NCBI GenBank assembly: GCA_002422305.1
Contig: DIUG01000049.1
Coordinates: forward strand, 45,838 to 82,325
Direction: 5' to 3'
Source: Patescibacteria group bacterium UBA6164
GTDB taxonomy: Bacteria; Patescibacteriota; Gracilibacteria; BD1-5; UBA6164
DNA length: 36,488 nucleotides
Shown here: piece after piece, positions 10,948 to 21,514 of the stretch
Position numbering within the stretch: position 1 is the first letter of the stretch
Layout of the letters: each line of letters begins with the position of its first letter
The notes under the pieces: model-generated
What the model saw: only the letters and a program-made list of their open reading frames with translations
Told to the model about the DNA's origin: nothing
The model's database searches: none
Position numbers and translations under genes: made by a program

Positions 10948-11003
10948 TAAAAGTATATTTGTATTTTAAATATAATTTATTTTTTTAAGAATTTGAGAAA
11001 TAT

Positions 11004-11435
11004 ATGTTTAAGAAAATATGAGTATTAATTATAATGATAATTATAGTATATATTTTAAACTATAATAATTCTTACAAAAAAAATATGGATAATATTGAAA
11101 CTGAAAGAATATTTCAAAAAAATTTTAATGAATTATATAATTTTTTATTTGATTTTTGAAAAAAATTTGAATCTTGATTAAAAATTACAAAATTAAAAAT
11201 AGATTGATTTAGAGAGAATATTTGAGAAAAAAAGAAAACAATAGAAAATATACAAAAGTCATATAATGAAGTAAAACAAATAATTGATACTGCATCTTGA
11301 ACAATTCAAAATACAAAAAATATTATAACTAATATTGATGAAATAAAACAAATAATTGATACTTCAACTTGAAATATAGAAAAAACATTAAATAATGAAA
11401 TAATAGAACTGTCTAATACTTGAGAAATTAACTAA
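11004..11435 (+). CDS. Membrane-anchored coiled-coil protein, unknown function
   Basis: The 143-residue product starts with a hydrophobic segment, KKIGVLIIMIIIVYILN (about residues 3-19), that would act as a signal anchor. The rest is a polar, heptad-like helix rich in K, E, N, I and L. A short internal repeat, EVKQIIDTASG and EIKQIIDTSTG, lies about 24 residues apart near residues 89 and 113, suggesting a duplicated coiled-coil unit. It ends six bases before the deaminase gene, so the two are probably co-transcribed. No family was recognised. Confidence 0.72.
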
Positions 11436-11441
11436 TACTTT

Positions 11442-11879
11442 ATGTTAAATGATTTAAATTTTATAAATATTGCAAATGAAATTGCAACTTGATCAAAATG
11501 TGTTTCTAAACAAGTTTGAGCAATTATTGTCAAAGATAATAGAATACTTTCTACTTGATATAACTGAACACCTGCTTGATATATAAATTGTTATGACTAT
11601 TGGAAATGAGAATATAATAAAAATCATCATGATTGGTCTGCTATGTATGAAATTCATGCAGAAATGAATTCTGTTTTATGGGCTGCTAGAAAATGAGTTT
11701 CTGTAGAAGGAGCAACTCTTTATTGTACATATCAACCTTGTTTTCAATGTACTAAAAATATAATAGCTGCTTGAATAAAAAAAATAGTATACAAAGAAAA
11801 ATATAAACATTATACTTGAGAAGAAGCAGAAGAATTTATAAAAAATTGTTGATGTGAAATTTTTCAAATAAAAGAATAA
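11442..11879 (+). CDS. dCMP deaminase family protein (ComEB-like)
   Basis: This zinc-dependent deaminase probably converts dCMP to dUMP for thymidylate synthesis. The 145-residue protein has the N-terminal block KCVSKQVGAIIVKDNRILSTGYNGTP typical of dCMP deaminases, the zinc and catalytic motif HAEMN (about residues 73-77), and the second zinc motif PCFQC (about 102-106). The length matches the family. It sits six bases after the coiled-coil gene and ten bases before miaB on the same strand. A role in competence (ComEB) is only a naming precedent, not supported by the neighbours. Confidence 0.88.
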
Positions 11880-11889
11880 TAAATAAAAT

Positions 11890-13404
11890 ATGTCAATAAA
11901 AAAATATTATATACAAACTTTCTGATGTGCTATGAATCAAGCTGATAGTGAAAAAATCAATATGATTTTATTACAGTCTTGATTTATAAAAATATCTGAT
12001 TGGAGAGATGCAAATTTAGTTATTTTTAATACTTGTTCAGTTAGACAGAAATGAGAAGATAGAGTTTTTTGAATGCTTACGGATATAAGTAAAGAAAATA
12101 AAAAAAATAAGAAAAATATTTTGGTTTGAATTACTGGTTGTATGGTAAGAAAAACTTGAATAGATACTAAATATTTAGATAATTATAAAAGAGATAAAAA
12201 TAATGCAAAAAAAATTATTTTAGCAAATAATGAATCTTCTATTTTTAATAATGATGATAAATTATTTCCTAGATCTGATAATAAATTAGATTTTACTCTC
12301 AGAATAGAAGATACTAAATATTTACCCTTGATTCTTACACATATTTTAAAAGAACCTATTTGAAAAGATAATTCTTTTGATGATTATTTAAAATCTAAAC
12401 AACTTAGAGAAAATCCATCACAAGCTACTATTGTTATTCAAACTTGATGTGATAATTATTGTACTTTTTGTATAGTACCATATACTAGATGAAAAGAAAA
12501 ATCTAGAACTATTGAAGAAATTGTAAAAGAAGCTAAAGAAGCAGTCGAAAATTGAGCTAAAGAAATAACTCTAGTATGACAAAATGTTAATTCTTATTGA
12601 AAACAATTATTAGATAAAAAATATTGGAATGAAGAAAAAGGGAAGTGGAATATAGATAAATCCCTCCCTCTTCACTCCGTTACGAGTACTCCCTTTGAAA
12701 AAGGGAGATGAACTAATGAAAATATTTTCAAATCTCCTTTTAGGCAATTATTAGAAGAATTAAATAAAATAGAATGATTAGATAGAATTAGGTTTACTAG
12801 TTCAAATCCTCATGATATGACACAAGATATACTTGATGCTCATTTTGAATTAGATAAAATGTGTAATTATCTACATTTTGCACTTCAATCTTGATCTGAT
12901 AAAATGTTAAAAAAAATGAATAGAAAACATACATATAAAGATTTTAAAAATATGGTTAATTATTTAAGAGAAAGGGATCCAAATTTTTCTATTTCTACTG
13001 ATATAATAGTTTGATATTCATGAGAAACAGGCGAAATGTTTGATGAAACAATAAAAGCTTTTATTGAATGCGAATTTGACTTTGTTTATAATGCTAGATA
13101 TAGTGTAAGAAAATGAACTATTGCAGAAAAAATTTATCCAGATGATATAACAAATGAAACAAAAGCAGAAAGATGGCATATATTGAATGACTTACTATTA
13201 GAAAGTCTTACAAAAAGAAATAATATGATGATTTGAAGAGTAGAAAAAATACTTATTTCATGAGAAAAAGAATGAGAATTTTTTTGAAGAACTAGAAATT
13301 TTAAAGAAGTTTATTTTCCTAAAATAGATTGAATAAAAAAATGAGATATAGTAAATGTTGAGATAATTAAATTGGATAAATATGTATTAAAATGAAAAAT
13401 ATAA
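11890..13404 (+). CDS. miaB: tRNA-2-methylthio-N6-dimethylallyladenosine synthase MiaB
   Basis: MiaB adds the methylthio group to i6A37 of tRNAs that read codons starting with U. The N-terminal UPF0004 domain has its cluster cysteines in QTFGCAMNQADSEK, NTCSVRQKGEDR and TGCMVRK. The radical-SAM motif CDNYCTFCIVPYTRG is near residue 187, and a TRAM-like C-terminus ends the protein. At 504 residues it is longer than the usual ~440. Part of the excess is an insertion at about residues 246-279 that includes the low-complexity peptide KSLPLHSVTS, encoded by a palindromic, locally GC-rich repeat (12627-12725). The frame is kept across it. A second expansion lies near residues 95-160. It is closely spaced with the deaminase upstream. 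Confidence 0.92.
12627..12725 (+). repeat. Palindromic repeat-like insertion inside miaB, in frame
   Basis: This stretch differs sharply in composition from the surrounding gene. It contains TCCCTCCCTCTTCACTCCG and a perfect hairpin, CTCCCTTT GAA AAAGGGAG (12689-12707), plus a GGGA-rich left part that can pair with the TCCCTCC. It looks like a small intergenic palindromic element that landed in a coding region without breaking the frame. Its limits are approximate. Confidence 0.55.
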
Positions 13405-13409
13405 ATATT

Positions 13410-14675
13410 ATGAAAAAAATAATAAAAAACTTTATAATTACTACTATATTAATACTTTCTATTAGTAATAATTATACAAATGCTAATGAATTAGCTAAAG
13501 AAGAAACTAATGTTATAATGGAAGCTTATTCTCAAAGAAAAGCTAAGATACTAGATTTAATTAGTTGATGAAAATTAGAATCTGAAATAAATGATTTGAA
13601 ATCAAAACTAGAAAAAATAAATGTATGAAATAATTTAAATCAAGATACTAAAACTAAATTATTAAATGATATTGATAAGTTAGAAAAAGATTTAGTTTCA
13701 ATGAATATTGAAGTAAAATTAAATGTAGAAAATTCTGAAGAATTTGATAAAATAATTGAAAAATATAATAATGAAATAATTTTAAAAAAAGAATTAGTAT
13801 CTCAATTAAATAATTCTATAAAAGAAAATGAAATAAATGTAGAAAAAATAGATTTATTATTAGTTAGATATTTAGCTGAAAAAACTAAATTGGAAGAAAC
13901 TGAAAAAAGAGAGAAAAATATTAAATTTTATATTTTATTAATAGTTACATTAATTACTATACTTATTTATTCTACAACTAGATATTTAAGTAAAAAATGA
14001 AATATAATAAATAGTAAAATAAATATATATATAAATTTCTTTCTATTATTTATATATATAATATTTTTAATATGGTTCTTTTTCTATTTATATCCTCAAT
14101 TATCAGTTTTATTAATTTTTATTACTTGATATTTACTTGTAATAAATTCTCATTTAGTTTGATCTTTTATATGAAGTGTTATTGTTTTACAAAGATTTAA
14201 AATTGGAGAAATTATAAAATTTTCTACATTTTTTTGAAAAATTATTAGAATTAGCCCACTTTATATAATAATATTACCATTAACAAAAGAGGGGATTTTT
14301 ATAAATAAACCTATATATATTCCTCATATAAATATACTTAAAGAAAATGTTACAAAAGATTTAACTGCTGATACCTTTATTCATAAATTTGAAATAACTA
14401 TTAGAGATGATTTTTGAATAGATCTTATAAATTTTTTAAATGAAACTGAAATTAACATATTAAAAAAATTTCTTAAAAATAAAATATCATCAATATCAAA
14501 AATAAATGATTTTTATAGAATTTCGTTTGATAGAACAAATTTTGGTCATATAGTTGTAGTTTTTGTATGGAAATGAGATGATATATTAAATAAAAAAGTA
14601 GAAAGAGAAATTATATGATTTTTAGCAAATCAAATATCTGAAGCAAAAAAAATATCTGAAGCAAAAAAAATATAA
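13410..14675 (+). CDS. MscS-like membrane protein with coiled-coil N-terminus
   Basis: The 421-residue protein starts with a signal peptide (KKIIKNFIITTILILSIS, likely cleaved near NA-NE) and a helical, Glu/Lys-rich extracytoplasmic stretch of about 140 residues. Three to four membrane helices follow between about residues 171 and 255. The last is followed by VLQRFKIGEIIKF, which resembles the PF.VGD.I beta-domain entry of small mechanosensitive channels (MscS). The soluble C-terminal part fits the MscS vestibule in length. The last residues are a duplicated ISEAKK. It starts five bases after miaB. The MscS call rests on layout and one motif, so it is tentative. Confidence 0.6.
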
Positions 14676-14677
14676 AT

Positions 14678-14713
14678 AAAAAATCTCACACTAAATTTTA
14701 GTGTGAGATTTTT
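14678..14713. terminator. Bidirectional terminator
   Basis: A stem of about 17 bp, AAAAATCTCACACTAAA with its complement, is flanked by A and T runs. It separates the plus-strand MscS-like gene from the minus-strand methyltransferase and can end both transcripts. Confidence 0.85.
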
Positions 14714-15855
14714 TATTTCACTGTTAATTTAAATATTTCTCTTCAAACTAATTGTTTATCTCTTTTATAAAGTAAACTTCAAGCTTTTGTTGTAGTTATT
14801 TCTGTACAATTTTCTGGAAACATATTTTCTATATTACAATATTTATTTAATAAATCATATATTTCATTGAAATAAATATATTTTCATTTCATTTCCCAAA
14901 AAGGAAAACAAATAACTAAGTTTCAGTTATATTTTATCTTTTTTATTCATATAAAAAATCTATCATATAATTCTAAAAGTGATTTTTTTTGTTTATCTAT
15001 TCTATCAAGAGAGATATTATTTTGAGTCATTACTTCTCATAAATATCACTCTGTAACTATTGAATTTACTCATTTATTAAAAAAACTTGATTCTTCTATA
15101 AATTTTGCATTTAGTTTTTCTATTTCTAAGTTTTCTAGTTTTATATCTTCTTTTTTACAAAAATTAATTATATTATTTTTTGTATGTTCTACCATTTTTT
15201 CATTTAAATCACTTCCATATATTGATTTATTTCACATTAAAATAGATTCTATTAAAACTGTTCATAATCAAACAAACGGGTCATATATTATTTTTCATCA
15301 AGCTAAATTTATCATTATTTGACAAAGCTTTGGTGGTAACATTCCAGTTTTCATATCTCTATCTTTTTCATAATCTCTTTTAGAATAGTTAGATATATCT
15401 TGTACCCATATAGTTTTTCAAAAAAATACATTATTTTTAGTATAAATATAATTAAAATCTGTTTTTGATTTTAATAATTTCTCTCATAATATTTGTGCTG
15501 AACTAAGATTTGTAAAATCTTTATTTATAAATCTAGATGATATGCCTAATTCTTTTAAATCTTTCTTTATTAATACAAGTATACTTTTTAAGTTTTTCTT
15601 TTCTCAAAAAATACTTAATCAATATTTAAATTTTCATTCATTTCATTTTGATTCTTCTACTATACTAGAATCTAATATTTCTACTATTTTTATTGTTCAT
15701 CATAAATTATTAGCTTTTTCTAGTACTTCATTTTTATCTAAATTATCTATTATCAAAAACTCTTTACTTAAATAAAGAGTTTTTCCATTTGGAAAAACTT
15801 CAAATATTTCTGCAACACTTAGTTTATATTCTCTACCTAATTGAAATCAAATCAT
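14713..15855 (-). CDS. TRM11/Trm-G10-like tRNA (guanine-N2) methyltransferase family
   Basis: The 380-residue protein has an N-terminal part of about 150 residues, where a THUMP-like domain would lie, then a Rossmann methyltransferase. SAM motif I is DPFVGLGTVLIES (about residues 192-204), and GSDLNEKMVEHTKNN is motif II. The catalytic loop reads VTEGYLGE (about 268-275), where the Trm-G10 group has DPPYG and a related set has EPYLG. This architecture is that of COG1041 enzymes that methylate guanine N2 in tRNA. The missing Pro-Pro/Tyr pattern could mean altered base specificity or only distant descent. It ends at a shared terminator and lies just downstream of adk (4-bp gap), so it is probably in one operon with it. 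Confidence 0.72.
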
Positions 15856-15859
15856 ATTA

Positions 15860-16474
15860 TTATATTAGTCCTAATTTTTTAACTATTTCACTATGTATAT
15901 TTTCTATTGTATCATTTGCTGAAACTTCTATTACTTTTAATTCTTGTTTTTGCATTTCAACTATTGGAAGTGTTTTTTCTTCGTATTCTTGTATTCTTTT
16001 TAATACTGCTTTTTCATCTTTATCATCATCTCTTTTTATTAATTCTACTCAAGTTTTTGGATTATGAGTAATTCAAGCTATAAAAGTTTCTCATGTAGTT
16101 TTATCAAACATTCTTCATAATAGTCTTTGTTTTGCTTTTTCAACAGATAAATCAAAAAATACTACTTTATAATCAGGTAATAATCTATCAAAAATTTCTT
16201 TATTCCACTCATTTCTAATAAATCAATCATAAATAATATTTTTTCATGTTTTATTTATTATTATATTTTCCATTATTTCTTTTCATAATTCAGAATCAAC
16301 TTGTGATCATCAATCTATTACTTCTTTTACTTTATTTCAAAGATCTGTTCATGATTCAACCAATTTTCTGAATTCATTTCACATTTCTATTAATGTAAAT
16401 CAATATTTTTCAACTAATAATCTTGCTTGTGTTCATTTTCCAGATCATTGAATTCATGTAAAAACTATTTTCAT
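15860..16474 (-). CDS. adk: Adenylate kinase
   Basis: The enzyme converts AMP and ATP to two ADP. The 204-residue protein opens with KIVFTGIQGSGKGTQAR, containing the P-loop (residues about 7-15). The AMP-binding LIEMGNEFRK follows, then YDGFIRN, where the family has DGFPRT, and then KQRLLGR before the LID. The LID region lacks zinc cysteines. Pro to Ile in the GFPR motif is unusual, since that loop lines the AMP pocket. The overall pattern still fits adenylate kinase better than UMP/CMP kinase. It is transcribed in the same direction as the methyltransferase that follows it and as rnpB upstream. Confidence 0.88.
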
Positions 16475-16499
16475 TTTTTTATATTAATATTTATTTTAA

Positions 16500-16914
16500 A
16501 GTGTGAGAGTAATAAGCCGGATTTTGTACTTCGGTATCAATCTATCTAGACTTATAATCACTTATAAGCTCAAGCTGAGTATCTCTTAAAAGAACAATAG
16601 AGAATAATAATTCTATTTCGAGACCATTCCCATTGCATCAACACACAGTTTACCGTTCTGTAAAAATACAGAATCATCTGTAGCTTTATATTTATCACAC
16701 AAAGTAAACTAAGTAGTAATAAATAAAAACACCAAATGACTTTTCATCTTTCTCTTGCTTCAATCAAGATAGTATAGTTTCTGTGGCACTAGTGGTATTT
16801 AAGTTTTATTTTTATATACTTAAACCGAAGTTGTTATCTTCTGTGCTATTCTCATGATGTCCAGACTTTCCTCTATTTTACTTTTAGTAAAATAGTAGAT
16901 ACCTGCTCTCACTT
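16500..16914 (-). ncRNA. rnpB: RNase P RNA (bacterial type A-like)
   Basis: RNase P RNA is the ribozyme that removes tRNA 5' leaders. On the minus strand the conserved 5' core GAGGAAAGTCTGGACATCAT lies at 16854-16873, the GTGCCACAGAAA core follows, then CAGAACGGTAAACTG and TGATGCAATGGGAATGG. The 3' signature ACAAAATCCGGCTTA lies at about 16513-16527. The ends are set by helix P1, GTGAGAG near 16907-16913 pairing with CTCTCAC near 16503-16509. The RNA is about 415 nt. The minus-strand promoter lies directly upstream. No encoded CCA was seen at the 3' end. Confidence 0.95.
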
Positions 16915-16918
16915 TTAT

Positions 16919-16947
16919 ATTATATCTAAAAAAATTTTTTTTTCTAA
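16919..16947 (-). promoter_or_regulatory. Promoter of rnpB
   Basis: On the minus strand TTAGAA (-35, 16942-16947) and a consensus TATAAT (-10, 16919-16924) are 17 bp apart. The -10 lies 5-6 bases upstream of the P1 helix, where the RNA should begin. Confidence 0.7.
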
Positions 16948-17319
16948 TTTTTTTTTAATTATCTTGTGCCAAATAATTATACAATAATATCTTGCTTATT
17001 ATTTAATTATAATTATAATTAATATTAATATTTATTTATAATTATGATTAATGTTCTACTAAAAAAAATAATATTAACTTTTTAGTAAAAATGTTAAAAA
17101 CTCTTTTTTGTTTATATATATTAAAGCAAGTGCTATCTTGTTTACATTTTTTAAACATAAAAAGAAGTCAAGGAGAAATATTACTTTGACTAAACTTTTT
17201 ATTTAACTAAACTTCTCGTAGTTAAATAAAACAAAAATAAAAAATTAAAAAATATGAAAATAAAAAACAATTAAAAGATTTAAAAGAGTATATTTAATAA
17301 TCTAACTAACTACTAAAAA
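16948..17319. other. AT-rich gap upstream of dnaA, candidate origin region
   Basis: This gene-free stretch lies between the rnpB promoter and dnaA. It holds a run of nested TTAATTATAATT-like repeats (about 16998-17050) that would melt easily, several A and T tracts, and a perfect 12-bp stem-loop (17198-17230). No consensus DnaA box (TTATNCACA) was found on either strand by eye. Position beside dnaA and extreme AT content fit oriC, but the evidence is positional only. Confidence 0.4.
17198..17230. other. Perfect stem-loop upstream of dnaA
   Basis: TTTATTTAACTA (17198-17209) and its exact complement (17219-17230) form a 12-bp stem around AACTTCTCG. It lies 90 bp before the dnaA start. It could be a terminator, a dnaA leader structure or an origin element. 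Confidence 0.5.
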
Positions 17320-18741
17320 ATGCAAAAACATTATAAATTAAAAAATATCATTATTAATGTAATTGATACTATAAAAAAACAAGATTTTCTAGTATATTTT
17401 AGAAAAATTACAATTATGGAAATTTCAGATAAAGAAATAGTTTTTTGAGTTGTTTCATGATTTATGAAAGATAATTTAGAAGCTAAATTTTATAATAATA
17501 TTTTCGATGCTGCTAAATTAGAAAATAGAGATTTAGAAAAAATATCATTTGTTGTTGATAAAAATATTGAAAATCCATCAAATACAGATGTTGTAGATTG
17601 TGCAGTATTTTTAAAAGAATGTTCTAAATCAAAAAAAGTAAAAAAATGACCTGATTGAGAAGAAATTACTCATAAAGAAATTACAAATTCAAAATCTGTT
17701 AATGATAGATATAATCTTTCTAATTTTATAGTTTGATTAGATAATCAATTAGCTTATTCTGCTTGTGAAGCTGTTTGTAGAAATCCAGGTAAATCATATA
17801 ATCCGTTATATATTTATGGTGATGTATGATTATGAAAAACTCATTTATTACAAGGTGCTTGAAATGAAATAATAAAAAAATTTAAAGATAAAAAAATAGT
17901 TTATACAACTGCTGATAAATTTATTACAGAATATGTTTCTGCAGTAAAAAAGAGAAGTATAGAGAGACTTAGACAAAAATATAGAGAAGTAGATGTATTA
18001 ATAATAGATGATGTACAATTTTTAGCAAAAAAAGAACAAACTCAAAATGAATTATATAATATATTTAATATATTATATGAATCAAGTAAACAAATTATTA
18101 TTTCTTGAGATAGAGCACCAAAAGAGCTAGAAAATTTAGAACCTAGACTTAGAAGTAGATTTGAATGGTGAATAACTGTTGATATAGGTAAACCAGATTT
18201 TGAAACTAGACTTGCTATATTACAAGAAAAAGCTAGATGACATGAGTTTATGATTCCACAAGATGTAGCTGAATTTATAGCTGCAAATGTTACTGAAAAT
18301 GTAAGAGAATTAGAATGAGTTTTAAATCAAATGATAGCTGAATATGAATTAACTTGAAATACTCCAACTTTACCTAGAATAGCAGAAAAATTAAAAAAAT
18401 TAAGTTTTACTACTGATATATTATGAGGTTCTAGAATACCTCAAAAAACTACTATAAAAAGTTATGAAGATATTATAAAAAGAGTTGGGGAACATTATGG
18501 TATAGAAGTTGAATGAATTGTTTGACCAAATAGAAAAAAAGAATTTATGATTCCAAGACAAGTATCAATGTATTTATTAAAAACAAAAATGCATTATACT
18601 TATGAAAGAATTGGTAATATATTTTCATGAAGAAATCATGCTGCAGTATTATATTCATGTAATAAACTAGAATGATTATTAAAAAAAGATCAATGATTAT
18701 TACATGAAGTAAATGTTATTAGAGATAGTATGTGAATATAA
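17320..18741 (+). CDS. dnaA: Chromosomal replication initiator DnaA
   Basis: DnaA binds the origin, melts DNA and loads the helicase. The 473-residue protein has a short N-terminal domain, a Lys/Glu-rich linker, an AAA+ core with GDVGLGKTHLLQ (Walker A, about residues 167-174), Walker B LIIDDVQFL (about 227-235), the arginine-finger block EPRLRSRFEWG, and a C-terminal DNA-binding domain. There the usual GRDHTTV signature reads GRNHAAV (about 436-442): Asp to Asn and both Thr to Ala. Those positions contact bases in the DnaA box of E. coli, so the recognised site has probably changed. The preceding FMIPRQVSMYLL helix is conserved. A hairpin terminator follows. Confidence 0.96.
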
Positions 18742-18752
18742 TACTTTTAGCC

Positions 18753-18775
18753 TACCTCCCTTTGTTAGGGAGGTA
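18753..18775 (+). terminator. Terminator after dnaA
   Basis: A perfect 9-bp GC-rich stem, TACCTCCCT TTGTT AGGGAGGTA, is followed by TTTTC. It lies 12 bases after the dnaA stop. Confidence 0.8.
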
Positions 18776-18803
18776 TTTTCAATAATTTATTATTTAGAAA
18801 AAA

Positions 18804-21185
18804 ATGAATAAAAAGATAATTGATATTCTTGATAATTTAGATTCTGAAATTGATTTGAGTGATACTTATGAAATAAAACAAATTAAACCTTCAGAAATAT
18901 TTAGCAATAATTCTAATGATATAAAAAAAGATTTACAAGATTTAAATATATCAACTAGAAAATATGCTAAAATAAATAATAAAAAAAATAATATAAATTT
19001 TGATTCAATAATTAATAACAATAAACTTGAAGATATAAATTTAGATACTAATAATAAAAATAGTAAGAATAATAATAGTAATAATAATAAAAAGAAAAAA
19101 AATAAAACTGTACAAATAAAAAAAGAAAAATATATAAAAATTAGATTTTTAGTAAAAATAAATTTATTTTTTAAAAATCTAATTTATTCAATAGGTATTT
19201 TTTTAAAAAACTTAAATTATTCAAAAGATATATTTTTTAAAAATTTAAGATGAAAGATAAAGTATTTAAAATTTAATTTATTTTTTAAAAATAAATTAAA
19301 TAATTCATCTATTGATTTAGATAATTCATCTATTGATTTAGATAATTCTTATATTGAAGAAAATATAGTAGATGAAAAAACTACTGAACCTATTTGATTT
19401 ATGAAAATAAATTATTTTTTTACAAAAAAATTTTTTATATATTCTTGAGTTATATTTTTATTTATTTTTTTTATAATGATAATAAGTAAAAATATAATAG
19501 AAAAAAGAATAACTTCAGGTTATGAAAAAATATTATCTATAAAAGATAATTATTCAGATATAGATTTTGTAAAAAAACAAATAAAGGATGCTAAGAATGA
19601 TTTTTTTATTTCTAATATATTATTTACTCCTTTTAGAATTTTACCAAATACAGATATAAAAAATTGATATTATATAATTAAATGATGAACTGAAATAACT
19701 AATATATTAGAAAAATCACTAGAAATTTATACTTGAACAAAACAATTTATATTACAAAGTTGATGAATAGAGAATGTTAAACTTACAAATTTACTATTTA
19801 ATATAAAAAATGATTTTTGAGAAATAAATTCACTTTTATATAAAACTATTATTTCTTATGATAAAATAAAAAATTTATCAAATAAAGATTTAAGTAATAA
19901 ATTAAATTTCGCAAAATCCAAATTAAAAGAAGGATATAAATTAGTAAATTTATTAAATAATGATTATGATATTTTTCTTTCATTATTATGACATAATAAT
20001 GAAAGAAAGTATTTAATAGTTTTTCAAAATAATGATGAGATAAGACCAACTTGATGATTCATGTGAAGTCTTGCTACTATTAATATTAAGAATTGAAAAG
20101 TAATAGATTTTGCAAAAGAAGATGTATATTCATATGAATGGGATATAGATAAAGTACTTATAAATAAAGAATTAGCACCAGAATGATTAAATAAAATAAC
20201 TGAAACATTTTGATTTAGAGATTCAAATTATTATATTGATTTTGAAGAAAGCTCTAATAGTATTAAATGATTTTTAGATAAAATAGATAGAAATATAGAT
20301 TGAATAGTTTATATAAATCAGAATACTATTTTAGATTTTTTAAAATATACATGATGAATAAAATTTGATGAATTATGAGAAACTATTACAGAAGAGAATT
20401 TTTCTCTTATTATATCTACTTTAGTTGAAGCAAAAGTATTTAAAGTATGAGCATTATGAACACCTAAACAAATACTTTTTGATTTTGCTAATGTATTTTT
20501 GGATTTATTAAAAGAAAAAAAAGATTATTATATTTATTTAGATATAATTAAAAAAAATATAATATCTAGAGATTTAGTTTTATATTCTTTTAAACCAGAG
20601 GAAAATAATTTACTTTGGAAATTATGATTAAATTGAAAAATAAATTATCAAGATACTCTTGATTTTGCATATCCAGTAGTTACATCAGTTTGATCAAATA
20701 AAAGTGATAGATATGTAGAATTAAAATATAAAAAAAATATAGTTAAAAATAGTGATTGTAGTATAGATACAAATTTAGATATATATAGAACTCATTTATT
20801 TTCAAAAATAGAAGAACAAAAAGTTATTGATTTATTAAATAATCATTGAGTGACTAAAGATAAAGAAAAATTATTAAATATTCAATGAAAATGAGATAAT
20901 AAATCCTACATAAGAGTTTTATTACCTAAAAGTGCTATAGTTGAAGAAAAAGAATGAATGAATATTAAAAAATTTGATAATTTTGTAATGGTAGATTATT
21001 ATCATAATACTAGAGTATTAGAATCAACAAATTTTGAAATAAAATATAAATTACCAAATCTAAAATGTACCGATTATAAATTTAAATTATATAAACAGTC
21101 TTGAATAAGAAATTATGATTTAGAAATAAATGATAGTAATAATTTATTAAAAGAAATATGAATAAAAGGGGATTATATTTATTAA
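18804..21185 (+). CDS. DUF4012-type membrane-anchored surface protein
   Basis: The 793-residue protein has an Asn/Lys-rich, probably disordered cytoplasmic N-terminus of about 200 residues with poly-Asn tracts and a tandem NSSIDLD duplication (about residues 167-180). One membrane helix (about 210-232) follows, then a large extracytoplasmic part. The block FQNNDEIRPTGGFMGSLATI (about 406-425) is the hallmark of DUF4012, widespread in CPR/Patescibacteria and in Gram-positives, whose function is not established. A later beta-rich part ends the protein without an anchor. It stands alone between the dnaA terminator and another terminator. A cell-surface role is likely. Confidence 0.75.
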
Positions 21186-21208
21186 AAGAAATATATTATT
21201 CAATAAAT

Positions 21209-21237
21209 AGCCCAATATTCAAAAAGAATATTGGGCT
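21209..21237. terminator. Bidirectional terminator
   Basis: A perfect 12-bp stem, AGCCCAATATTC with its complement around AAAAA, lies between the convergent DUF4012 gene and the small minus-strand gene. Its T-rich right flank suits the plus transcript. Confidence 0.85.
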
Positions 21238-21241
21238 TATT

Positions 21242-21439
21242 TTATAACTTTTTCTGGTTCATCCATTCTTGTACCTCAATTAATGGTATTTTATTAGACT
21301 CAATTTCTTGAGAAATAAATAGTATTTCATGTTCTGTTAATTCATCATATCCATGTTTTACTATTTTTTTACGAATTCTTTCAAGAGTATAAGTATTATG
21401 ATGTAAAGATTTTTTATGGTTTTTTTTCTTGATATTCAT
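21242..21439 (-). CDS. Small conserved-looking protein of unknown function
   Basis: The 65-residue product is basic in the first third (NIKKKNHKKS) and then forms what looks like two helices, TLERIRKKIVKHGYDELTEH and LFISQEIESNK, ending IEVQEWMNQKKL. It contains no UGA codon at all. It is one of the few genes here with a clear Shine-Dalgarno, AGGAGA, seven bases before the ATG on the minus strand. The strong ribosome site, the terminator after it and the perfect hairpin 75 bp upstream argue that it is real. No family was recognised; a small regulator or ribosome-associated protein are guesses. Confidence 0.65.
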   Translation of the reverse strand: MNIKKKNHKKSLHHNTYTLERIRKKIVKHGYDELTEHEILFISQEIESNKIPLIEVQEWMNQKKL

Positions 21440-21514
21440 TTCATTCTCCTATAAATATATAAAAGTTAAAAGAACTCATCCATAAAAATTATCATTAAAT
21501 TTATCAAATGATAA

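Noticed and set aside
11442..11879. Cytidine/adenosine tRNA deaminase (TadA)
   Set aside because: The N-terminal GAIIVKDNRILSTGYNGTP block and PCFQC fit dCMP deaminase better than TadA.
16948..17319. Consensus DnaA boxes before dnaA
   Set aside because: TTATNCACA or its complement was not found by eye; near matches such as TTATCTTGTG differ too much.
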